Shown here piece after piece: positions 48,100-55,504 of a stretch of DNA of 64,000 bases. The notes beneath the pieces were generated by a model. It made no database searches, was not told the DNA's origin, and saw nothing but the letters and a program-made list of their open reading frames with translations. Source of the stretch: Streptomyces rishiriensis (GTDB lineage Bacteria > Actinomycetota > Actinomycetes > Streptomycetales > Streptomycetaceae); NCBI RefSeq assembly GCF_030815485.1, contig NZ_JAUSWV010000002.1, forward strand, positions 6,262,001 to 6,326,000, read 5' to 3'. How positions within the stretch are numbered: position 1 is the first letter of the stretch; each line of letters opens with the position of its first letter. The translations under genes were made by a program, and so were the position numbers.

Positions 48100-48792
48100 C
48101 TACGGCGCCACCCAGGCGTAGCGGTGCTCCGGGCGGCCCGTGTCGCCGTACTTGAGCGAGAGATGCAGGCGTCCGGCCTGTTCCAGGTGGCGGAGATAAC
48201 GCTGGGCGGTGGAGCGACTCAGACCGGTCCGGGCGGCGACCTCGTGGGCCGACAGGGGCTGTTTCGCGCGGTGCAGAACGTCGCAGATCAGGTCCGTGGT
48301 CGGTTCCGAGTGGCCACTCGGCAGGCCGGGGGAGGACGGCGCGGGTCCGGTGCGCAGGGCGCCGAAGATCCGGTCGACCTGCTCCTGGCCGGCGATGCCG
48401 TGCCCACCGACCCGGTCCACCGTGCGGCGCAGGGCGGCGTACGAGTCGAGACGGGTGCGCAGGGCGGCGAAGGTGAACGGTTTGACCAGGTAGTGCAGGG
48501 CGCCCAGGCGCATCGCGGTCCGCACCGTCGTGACGTCACCGGCCGCCGTGATCATGATGACGTCGGTGCCATGGCCCTGTTCGCGCAGGTGGTGGATGAG
48601 TTGGAGACCGGTCTGGTCGGGCAGGTAGTGGTCGAGCAGCACCAGGTCGATGGGTCCGCGCTCGATGGCTCCCAGCGCCTGGGCGGCACTGTGCGCGCGG
48701 GCGGCCACCCGGAAGCCGGGAACCTTTCCCACGTACTTGGCGTTGATCTCGGCGACACGGAAGTCGTCGTCCACCACCAGGACGTCAATCAT
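48100..48792 (-). CDS. CitB/DcuR-type response regulator 1 (no adjacent kinase)
   Basis: A 230-residue regulator with phospho-acceptor Asp54 (LVLLDHYLPD) and the switch Thr/Lys region MITAA and YLVKPF. The C-terminal DNA-binding domain is unlike LuxR: a winged-helix segment LSAHEVAARTGLSRSTAQRYLRHLEQAGRLHLSLKYGDTGRPEHRYAW. It is a close paralog of the regulator at 51889-52569. No kinase is next to it; it stands convergent with the SSS symporter and divergent from the ABC transporter genes. ATG at 48792. Confidence 0.9.
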   Translation of the reverse strand: MIDVLVVDDDFRVAEINAKYVGKVPGFRVAARAHSAAQALGAIERGPIDLVLLDHYLPDQTGLQLIHHLREQGHGTDVIMITAAGDVTTVRTAMRLGALHYLVKPFTFAALRTRLDSYAALRRTVDRVGGHGIAGQEQVDRIFGALRTGPAPSSPGLPSGHSEPTTDLICDVLHRAKQPLSAHEVAARTGLSRSTAQRYLRHLEQAGRLHLSLKYGDTGRPEHRYAWVAP

Positions 48793-48858
48793 CGGGCCTC
48801 TCTCCGTCAAGGCCAGGCGGGCGGTGAGCCCGTGTTTCGGCTTCGCAGTTCTAGCGCG

Positions 48859-48898
48859 AGCAAAACGAGCACAACAGGCTACTGCAAGCAAAAGAAGC
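48859..48898. promoter_or_regulatory. A-rich direct repeats between regulator 1 and the ABC operon
   Basis: AGCAAAACGAGC at 48859-48870 and AGCAAAAGAAGC at 48887-48898 start 28 bp apart. They are in the 161-bp divergent region and contrast with the GC-rich surroundings. CitB-type regulators are known to favour A/T-rich sites, so these are candidate binding sites. Confidence 0.45.
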
Positions 48899-48953
48899 GC
48901 ATGCGCCCACAAGGCTGATGCCGTCTCCCGGGTCGCCTCTACCGTCCCCGGCC

Positions 48954-49769
48954 ATGAGCGCACACACCAGCCCCGCCATCGAGCTGCGGGGCGCGAGCAA
49001 GGTCTTCAGGACCCCCTCGGGGGCCCCGCACACCGCCGTGCGGGAACTCGACCTCACTGTCGGGCGTGGCGAGTTCGTGGCCGTCGTCGGCCCGACCGGC
49101 TGCGGCAAGTCGACCACGCTGACCCTGGTCAGCGGCCTGGAAGAGCCCACCCAGGGCGAGGTGATGGTCGCGGGGCGGCCCGTGCGTGGCGTCGGCGACA
49201 AGGTCGGCTTCGTGTTCCAGCAGGACGCCACCTTCCCCTGGCGCACGGTCCTGTCCAACGTCATGGCCGGCCCCCGCTTTCGCGGTGTGCCCAAGGCGGA
49301 GGCGAAGCGGAAGGCGCGCGAGTGGCTGGCCCGGGTCGGGCTCACCGCCTTCGAGGACCGCTACCCGCACCAGCTCTCCGGCGGGCAGCGCAAGCGCGTG
49401 GCCCTCGCCGCGACCTTTGTGAACGACCCCGAGATCCTCCTCATGGACGAGCCGTTCTCGGCACTCGACGTTCAGACCAGGGCCCTGATGTCGGACGAGC
49501 TTCTCGAGCTGTGGGAGGGCACGGGCACGTCCGTCGTCTTCGTCACCCACGACCTGGAGGAGTCCATCGCGCTCGCCGACAAGGTCGTCGTGATGACCGC
49601 CGGGCCCGCCACCGTGAAGCAGGTGTACGACATCGACCTGCCGAGGCCGCGCAAGGTCGAGCAGGTGCGTCTGGAGCCGCGGTTCATCGAGATCTACCGC
49701 GAGATCTGGGAGTCCCTCGGCGAAGAGGTCCGCATCACCCGCGAGAGAGGTGCCGCCCGTGTCGCCTGA
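48954..49769 (+). CDS. ABC transporter ATPase, SsuB/TauB/ThiZ-like
   Basis: A 271-residue ATPase with Walker A GPTGCGKST at 46-54, Q-loop FQQDATFPWRTV, signature LSGGQRKR, Walker B ILLMDEPF with SALD, and H-loop VTHDLEE. The ending AYREIWESLGEEV-like segment (FIEIYREIWESLGEEV) is typical of the nitrate/sulfonate/taurine group. ATG 48954 is preferred; ATG 48918 is also in frame. It is first of a three-gene operon with the permease at 49759-50622 and binding protein at 50750-51811. Confidence 0.92.
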   Translation: MSAHTSPAIELRGASKVFRTPSGAPHTAVRELDLTVGRGEFVAVVGPTGCGKSTTLTLVSGLEEPTQGEVMVAGRPVRGVGDKVGFVFQQDATFPWRTVLSNVMAGPRFRGVPKAEAKRKAREWLARVGLTAFEDRYPHQLSGGQRKRVALAATFVNDPEILLMDEPFSALDVQTRALMSDELLELWEGTGTSVVFVTHDLEESIALADKVVVMTAGPATVKQVYDIDLPRPRKVEQVRLEPRFIEIYREIWESLGEEVRITRERGAARVA

Positions 49770-50622
49770 GGTTCTCAGCACGCCCGTCGTCGACACGGCC
49801 AAGGCGCCCGACCGCGCACACTCCCGTGCGCGTGCCGCCCGCAGACGCAAGGCCGTCGTGACGGCGTCCCGTGTGCTGCTCCTGGTCGCCGTACTCGCCC
49901 TGTGGGAGGCACTCTCCCGGGCCGAGGTGATCGATCCCTTCAACTTCTCGATGCCCACGAAGATCTGGGACCAGATCCACACCTGGGTGACGCACGGAAC
50001 CGCGCTCGGCTCTCTGGGCGAGCAGATCTGGTACACGCTCTACGAGGCGCTGCTCGGCTGGATCATCGGTGTGGTCGCCGGTGTCGTGTGCGGTATCGCA
50101 CTGGGGCGGATCACCTTCCTCGCCGACATCCTTGGTCCGTACATCAAGGTGCTCAACTCCATACCCAGGATCGTGCTGGCGCCGATCTTCGTGATCTGGT
50201 TCGGCCTCGGCCCCGCCTCCAAGGTCGCCTCGGCCGTCGTCCTGGTGTTCTTCCCGGTCTTCTTCAACGCCTTCCAGGGCGCCCGCGAGGTGGACCGCAA
50301 TCTCGTCGCCAACGCCCGCATCCTCGGCGCGAGCGACCGCAGGGTGACGCTCCAGGTGGTCGTCCCGTCCGCCACCTCCTGGATCTTCACCAGCCTCCAC
50401 GTGAGCTTCGGCTTCGCTCTGATCGGCGCCATCGTCGGCGAGTACATCGGCGCGACGAAGGGCATCGGGCTGCTCGTCGCGCAGTCCCAGGGAACGTTCA
50501 ACGCGGCGGGCGTGTACGCCGCGATGGTCATCCTCGCCGTCGTCGCACTGGTCGCGGAGGGGCTGCTGACCTTCGCCGAGCGGCGCATCTTCCGGTGGAA
50601 GCCCTCGGGCTCCGACAGCTGA
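49759..50622 (+). CDS. ABC transporter permease, SsuC/TauC-like
   Basis: A 287-residue membrane protein with about six hydrophobic segments and the permease EAA-type loop in NARILGASDRRVTLQVVVPSATSWI. It is of the nitrate/sulfonate/taurine class. GTG 49759 (SPEVLS...) lies inside the ATPase gene, overlapping 11 bases, and follows GAGAGG. This overlap indicates translational coupling. Confidence 0.9.
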   Translation: MSPEVLSTPVVDTAKAPDRAHSRARAARRRKAVVTASRVLLLVAVLALWEALSRAEVIDPFNFSMPTKIWDQIHTWVTHGTALGSLGEQIWYTLYEALLGWIIGVVAGVVCGIALGRITFLADILGPYIKVLNSIPRIVLAPIFVIWFGLGPASKVASAVVLVFFPVFFNAFQGAREVDRNLVANARILGASDRRVTLQVVVPSATSWIFTSLHVSFGFALIGAIVGEYIGATKGIGLLVAQSQGTFNAAGVYAAMVILAVVALVAEGLLTFAERRIFRWKPSGSDS

Positions 50623-50749
50623 CCCCTCGTTGAACGATCCCCCGATGAGCCGTCCCCGCGAAAGGGCTCTCAGGGCCCCGTCGACCGTTCTCCCGCCTTC
50701 CGCTCGCTCTGTCCTCCGCATCGCCCTCTCACAAGGACGTGAACCCGCC

Positions 50750-51811
50750 ATGCGCACAACCGTCAGATACACGGCCCTGGCCGCCGCCGGCCTGCTCGCC
50801 CTCTCCTCGCTCACCGCCTGTGCCGACGACGCGGCGAGCACCGCGTCCACGGGCTCCGGTGGCAAGGGGGACGGCAAGGGCACCAAGGTCAAGATCATGG
50901 TCGGTGGCCTGGACAAGGTCATCTACCTGCCCGCCATGCTCACCCAGCGCCTGGGCTACTTCGACGCCCAGGGGCTCGAGGTGGAGATGCTGAGCGAACC
51001 GGCCGGTGTCCAGGCCGAGACGGCACTCGTCTCCGGTCAGGTGCAGGGGGCCGTCGGCTTCTACGACCACACCCTCGACCTTCAGGTGAAGGGCAAGGAG
51101 GTGGAGTCCGTCGTGCAGTTCTCGCACGCGCCCGGTGAGGTGGAGATCGTCTCCACCGAGTCAGCGGACGACATCGCCTCGCCCAAGGACTTCAAAGGCA
51201 AGAAGCTCGGCGTCACGGGCCTCGGCTCTTCGACCGACTTCCTCACCAAATACCTCGCGGTCAAGAACGGCGTGAAGGTCAGCGAGTTCACCCCGGTCGC
51301 GGTGGGAGCGGGGCCGACCTTCATCGCCGCGCTCCAGCAGGGCGCCATCGACGGCGGTATGACGACCGACCCGACCGTGGCGACGATCCTGGACAAGAAG
51401 GCCGGCAAGGTCCTGCTGGACATGCGCACGCCCCAGGGCTCCGAGGACGCGCTCGGCGGGCCGTATCCCTCGTCAAGCCTGTACATGCAGACGGACTGGG
51501 TCAATGGTCACAAGGACACCGTCCAGAAGCTGGCCAATGCATTCGTCAAGACGCTCAAGTGGATGTCCACCCACAGCGCGGCCGAGATCGCGGAGAAGAT
51601 GCCGACGGACTACTCGCAGGGGAACAAGCTGCTGTACGCGGTGGCCATCAAGAACACGCTGCCGATGTTCACCAAGGACGGCGTGATGCCCAAGAACGGC
51701 CCCGAGACGGTCGAGAAGGTCCTCAAGGCCTTCAATCCCAACATCCAGAACGCCGACGTGGACCTGAGCAAGACCTACACGACCGAGTTCGTCGAGAAGG
51801 CGGTGGGCTGA
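50750..51811 (+). CDS. ABC transporter substrate-binding lipoprotein (SsuA/NMT1-like)
   Basis: A 353-residue protein. The signal ends in LSSLTAC, a good lipobox, so it is membrane-anchored outside the cell. The mature domain is a periplasmic-binding-protein type II fold of the SsuA/THI5 group: VKIMVGGLDKVIYLPAMLTQRLGYFDAQGLEVEML, KGKKLGVTGLGSSTDFLTKYLAV and GAIDGGMTTDP. The ligand (a sulfonate, aminopyrimidine or similar) cannot be decided. ATG 50750 has AAGGACG upstream. It is 127 bases after the permease and ends before a terminator. Confidence 0.9.
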   Translation: MRTTVRYTALAAAGLLALSSLTACADDAASTASTGSGGKGDGKGTKVKIMVGGLDKVIYLPAMLTQRLGYFDAQGLEVEMLSEPAGVQAETALVSGQVQGAVGFYDHTLDLQVKGKEVESVVQFSHAPGEVEIVSTESADDIASPKDFKGKKLGVTGLGSSTDFLTKYLAVKNGVKVSEFTPVAVGAGPTFIAALQQGAIDGGMTTDPTVATILDKKAGKVLLDMRTPQGSEDALGGPYPSSSLYMQTDWVNGHKDTVQKLANAFVKTLKWMSTHSAAEIAEKMPTDYSQGNKLLYAVAIKNTLPMFTKDGVMPKNGPETVEKVLKAFNPNIQNADVDLSKTYTTEFVEKAVG

Positions 51812-51852
51812 CGGTCGAGCAGGCGGCGGGCCGGGACCCGTGTCCCAGAAGG

Positions 51853-51887
51853 GGCACGGTCCTTCCCCCGCCCCCGAGGACCGTGCC
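51853..51887. terminator. Terminator between the binding-protein gene and regulator 2
   Basis: GGCACGGTCCT (51853-51863) pairs with 51877-51887 between two convergent genes; probably bidirectional. Confidence 0.75.
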
Positions 51888-51888
51888 T

Positions 51889-52569
51889 TCAGGCGCGGGT
51901 CGCCCACACATAACGGTGTTCCGGGCGGCCCGCGTCGCCGTACTTCAGGGTCAGCCGGGCCCGCCCCGTGCGCTCCAGGAGCTTCAGGTAGCGCTGGGCG
52001 GTCTGGCGGCTCACCCCGGTCAGGTCGGCGATCTCCTGGGCCGACAGGGGCCCATCGGCGTTCATCAGGGACCGGCGTACGAGTTCCGCGGTGGTGGGGG
52101 AGTGTCCCTTGGGCAGGCCGGGCTCCGAGGAGGCGGAAAGCGCGCCGAAGATGCGGTCGACGTCGGCCTGCTCGGCCTCTCCGCCGCCGTCCAGCGTGCG
52201 GCGCAGCTCGGCGTACGCCTCCAGCTTGGCGCGCAGCCCCGCGAAGGCGAACGGTTTCACCAGGTACTGAAGGGCGCCCTGGCGCATCGCCGCCTGCACC
52301 GTCGTGACGTCCCGTGCGGCCGTCACCATGATCACGTCGGTCTGGTGACCGCGCCGGCGCATCTCCTGGACGACCTCGAGACCCGTCTCGTCGGGCAGGT
52401 AATGGTCCAGCAGGACGAGGTCCAGGTGGGGCAGCAACTCCAGCTGACGCAGTGCGTCGGCCGCGGTGTGGGCCTCGCCGGCGACGTGGAAGCCCGGCAC
52501 CTTCTCGACGTAGGCGGCGTTGACCTGGGCGACCCTGGTGTCGTCGTCCACGACCAGGACCTCGATCAT
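51889..52569 (-). CDS. CitB/DcuR-type response regulator 2
   Basis: A 226-residue paralog of regulator 1 with phospho-acceptor Asp55 (VLLDHYLPD), YLVKPF, and the same winged-helix end (LSAQEIADLTGVSRQTAQRYLKLLERTGRARLTLKYGDAGRPEHRYVW). ATG 52569 overlaps the kinase stop by 4 bases, so it is translated together with the kinase gene. Confidence 0.93.
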   Translation of the reverse strand: MIEVLVVDDDTRVAQVNAAYVEKVPGFHVAGEAHTAADALRQLELLPHLDLVLLDHYLPDETGLEVVQEMRRRGHQTDVIMVTAARDVTTVQAAMRQGALQYLVKPFAFAGLRAKLEAYAELRRTLDGGGEAEQADVDRIFGALSASSEPGLPKGHSPTTAELVRRSLMNADGPLSAQEIADLTGVSRQTAQRYLKLLERTGRARLTLKYGDAGRPEHRYVWATRA

Positions 52570-54236
52570 CGCGACTCCTCCTCGGCAGTGCTCTGCGCCG
52601 GTGCGGCGAGGGCGGGTTCCAGGTCGGGTTCGGTGAGCGCCTCGGGCAGGACAACGGTGAACTCGGCTCCTCCACCGGTCGCTTCGTCCACCGTGGCGTG
52701 GCCGCCCTGCCGCTCGGCGAGCCTGCGCACCAGGGAGAGCCCGATGCCGCGCTTGCCGTGCGCCGGCGGCTTCTTCGTGGACCAGCCCTCGGTGAAGATC
52801 AACTCGCGCTGCTCGGCCGGGATGCCAGGGCCCGTGTCCCGTACCCGCAGCACCGCGGTACGGCCCTCCGCGCGCAGTTCGACCTCCACGCGCGCGTGCG
52901 GCTTGCCCGCCACTGCGTCGAGCGCGTTGTCCACGAGGTTGCCGACGACGGTGACCAGTCCGCGCGGGTCGATCAGGCGGTCGGGCAGCCGGGTGAGGTC
53001 GGAGACCCACAGCGCGACACCGCGCTCGGCCGCGACGGTCGCCTTGCCGACCAGCAGGGCGGCGAGCAGCGGATCCTCGATCTTCTCGGTCACCTGCTCC
53101 GCCGTCGCCCGGTGATCGCCGACCACCTCCCCGACGAAATCCACCGCGTCGTCGTACATCTCCAGTTCGAGCAACCCCAGCAGCGTGTGCATCCGGTTGG
53201 CGTGCTCGTGGTCCTGGGCGCGCAGCGCGTCGATGAGGCCGTGCGTCGAATCGAGTTCGCGCCCGAGCTGCTCCAGCTCGGTGCGGTCGCGCAGGGTGGC
53301 CACGGCTCCGCCGTCGTCGGTGGGCATGCGGTTGACGACCAGGACGCGCTGTCCGCGGACGGCGATCAGGTCCGTGCCGGTCACCCGGCCCGCCAGGACG
53401 TCGGCCGTGCGTCCCCCGCCGAGCGCGTCGTCGGGAGAAGATCCGACCACCTCCTCCCCGATACCGAGGAGGCGCTGCGCCTCGTCGTTGAGCAGGCGGA
53501 CGCGGCCGACGCGGTCCAGGGCGACGACGCCCTCCCGGATGCCGTGCAGCATCGCCTCCCGTTCGGCGAGCAGCGCCGAGATGTCCGAGAAGGCCAGGTC
53601 GCGGGTCTGTCGCTGGACCCGCCGGGAGATCAGCCAGGCGGCCAGGGCGCCCACGGCGAGGGCGCCGCCCGCGTAGGCGAAGAGCCCGGGGATCGCGTGG
53701 ATCAGGCGGGCGCGCACGCTGTCGTACTCGATGCCGACCGAGACCGCGCCGATGATCCTGTCGTCACCGTCGCGCAGAGGCACCTTGCCGCGGGCCGAGC
53801 GGCCCAGGGTGCCGCTGTCGATCTCCATGACGTCCTCGCCCGCCAGGGCCTGGCTCGGGTCCGTCGACACATGGCCACCCACCTGCCGGGGGTCGGCGTG
53901 CGACCAGCGGGTGCCGTGGAGGTCCATCACCACGACGTACTCCGCGCCGCTGGCCCTGCGGATCCGCTCGGCCTCCCGCTGCACCGGCCCGTCGACCGAC
54001 GGCCGCGTGCTCCGGAGATCCTCGGCGATCTGCGGCACGGCCGCGGTGGTCTGCGCGATGGCGAGGGCACGGCGCATCGCCTGGTCGTCCAGCTGATCGC
54101 TGAGCGGAGCGAGGAACAGCCCGGTCGCGAGCACCACGACTCCCGCGGCGATCGTCAACTGCATGAGCAGGACCTGCGAGAACATGCGTCGCGGCATTCC
54201 GAGGCGCAGGCGGCGGGCGGGGGGACTGGGGCTCAT
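52566..54236 (-). CDS. CitA/DcuS-type sensor histidine kinase (SpoOB-type H box)
   Basis: A 556-residue kinase. The first transmembrane segment is at ~20-43, an extracytoplasmic sensor domain spans ~45-180, and the second membrane segment is at ~182-203. A PAS domain follows at ~225-320. The SpoOB-like box carries His343 (RAQDHEHANRMHTLLGLLEL). The HATPase domain (VVGNLVDNALDAVAG..., DTGPGIPAEQRELIF, GIGLSLVRRLAERQGG) is last. The architecture is that of citrate/dicarboxylate sensors, so an extracellular carboxylate is the likely signal. ATG 54236 is chosen; the frame further upstream is not supported. Confidence 0.93.
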   Translation of the reverse strand: MSPSPPARRLRLGMPRRMFSQVLLMQLTIAAGVVVLATGLFLAPLSDQLDDQAMRRALAIAQTTAAVPQIAEDLRSTRPSVDGPVQREAERIRRASGAEYVVVMDLHGTRWSHADPRQVGGHVSTDPSQALAGEDVMEIDSGTLGRSARGKVPLRDGDDRIIGAVSVGIEYDSVRARLIHAIPGLFAYAGGALAVGALAAWLISRRVQRQTRDLAFSDISALLAEREAMLHGIREGVVALDRVGRVRLLNDEAQRLLGIGEEVVGSSPDDALGGGRTADVLAGRVTGTDLIAVRGQRVLVVNRMPTDDGGAVATLRDRTELEQLGRELDSTHGLIDALRAQDHEHANRMHTLLGLLELEMYDDAVDFVGEVVGDHRATAEQVTEKIEDPLLAALLVGKATVAAERGVALWVSDLTRLPDRLIDPRGLVTVVGNLVDNALDAVAGKPHARVEVELRAEGRTAVLRVRDTGPGIPAEQRELIFTEGWSTKKPPAHGKRGIGLSLVRRLAERQGGHATVDEATGGGAEFTVVLPEALTEPDLEPALAAPAQSTAEEESR

Positions 54237-54291
54237 ACCCAAGACGGTACGTGGGTGGACCGGCACAGCCGTAGGGGTGGGTGGTGTGGAT

Positions 54292-54310
54292 CTCTTGATC
54301 GACTCAAGAG
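54292..54310. promoter_or_regulatory. Inverted repeat upstream of the CitA-type kinase operon
   Basis: CTCTTGA-tcgac-TCAAGAG has perfect 7-bp arms and lies 56 bases before the kinase start. It is a possible operator. Confidence 0.5.
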
Positions 54311-54366
54311 GAAACGATTCGGCCGTGGCCCGCGCGAGGGGCTGCCGGATCATCTACGGAAGTGCG

Positions 54367-55308
54367 TCACCCCACCAGGGCCGTTCCTGCCAGCTCGCGT
54401 ACCGCCACCACGTCCATCCGCGCAGGTGAACCGAGGACCGAGGCGCCGCAGCTTTCCTGCCGGGGCGGCTGCGAAGCGGCCTGGGTGACGACGACCTGCC
54501 AGCGGCGCCCGTCCAGGTGCGCGACGGTCACCTCCCAGCGCGGTGCGCCGCCCGTGGTCCGGACGACGGTGAGCGCATCCGCCGCGTCCTCGCCGGTCGC
54601 CGAGCGCACCGCCAGCTCCGCCGCCTGGCCCGTCCGCTCCCAGGCCGAACGTCCGCGGCACCCCGCCATGACGATCCGCCCCTCCTGGACGCCGTGCAGG
54701 ACCTCCTTGACGGTGTGGGCCTCCGCGCGACCGTACGCGTACCCGTACGGCAGGACGAGCAGGGTGGGGGAGAAGCGATGACCCCCCAGATGGGTGACCT
54801 CCCACGCGCCCCGTACCCCCGAGGCGGCGAGCTCCGCGGCCAGCGGACGGCCGAGGAGCGCGCAGCAGCGGTCACGCTTGCCGTTGGTGCAGACGAGGGC
54901 GAGCGGGTCGCCCGTGTGGGGCCCGCCGCGCAGTGCGGTGTCGAAGGTGCGGTGGTCGCCCCTGCCGAGTGCGTCGAAGTCGAGGTCCAGCAGGTGCCGC
55001 GGGTCGTGGGTGGTGGCGCTGCGCAGCCATACGTTTCCCGGCACGGTGTGGGCCGCGTACACCTGCCGCAGGGGTGGCGCGCCGAAGTCCGCGTGGCGCC
55101 CGGGACGGCGGATGAGCGCGATGCGCACGCCCGTGTCCCGCGCGGCGGCACCCAGGGCACGGCCCAGGGCCGGGTCCAGGTGGCTCGAGACCAGCGCTTC
55201 GGCACCCCAGGGGCCGGGCTGTTCCAGGAGGAGCCAGGTCGTTGCCGTGGCCGCGGTTCCGGAAATGGGCTCGTCGAGGTCCCGCGAGACGGTCGCGCAC
55301 GTACTCAC
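54367..55308 (-). CDS. Sucrase/ferredoxin-like protein (thioredoxin-like Fe-S family)
   Basis: A 313-residue protein of the sucrase/ferredoxin-like family. The Cys-rich motif CTNGKRDRCC and the following HLGGHRFSPTLLVLPYG match the 2Fe-2S thioredoxin-like fold; the third cluster-ligand region is MAGCRGRSAW. A role in iron or redox metabolism is inferred from the family and from the iron box that touches the GTG start (55309-55327). No sugar hydrolase feature is present despite the family name. It is probably transcribed alone and expressed under iron limitation. Confidence 0.82.
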   Translation of the reverse strand: MSTCATVSRDLDEPISGTAATATTWLLLEQPGPWGAEALVSSHLDPALGRALGAAARDTGVRIALIRRPGRHADFGAPPLRQVYAAHTVPGNVWLRSATTHDPRHLLDLDFDALGRGDHRTFDTALRGGPHTGDPLALVCTNGKRDRCCALLGRPLAAELAASGVRGAWEVTHLGGHRFSPTLLVLPYGYAYGRAEAHTVKEVLHGVQEGRIVMAGCRGRSAWERTGQAAELAVRSATGEDAADALTVVRTTGGAPRWEVTVAHLDGRRWQVVVTQAASQPPRQESCGASVLGSPARMDVVAVRELAGTALVG

Positions 55309-55327
55309 AGAGGTGAGCCTAACCTGA
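55309..55327 (-). promoter_or_regulatory. DmdR/IdeR-type iron box
   Basis: On the minus strand TCAGGTTAGGCTCACCTCT matches the Streptomyces iron box TTAGGTTAGGCTCACCTAA at 16 of 19 positions. It ends directly at the GTG start codon of the sucrase/ferredoxin-like gene. TAGGCT inside it lies 7 bases from the GTG and could be the -10, giving a leaderless mRNA blocked by the repressor. Confidence 0.85.
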
Positions 55328-55504
55328 CTTGTTGGAGCGCGACTCCGGCCGGGTCATGTGCTCGGCCGTGCGGGTACCGGGAACGCGTGCCGCGGGGGTC
55401 GGGATGCCCCGGCGTCGCCGCTGGGCGGAGCCGTACCGGTCGCGCGGGAGAGGCGGCACCCCGAGCGGTGACGCAGACCCGCGCGCGACGGCCTCCGCGG
55501 CTTC

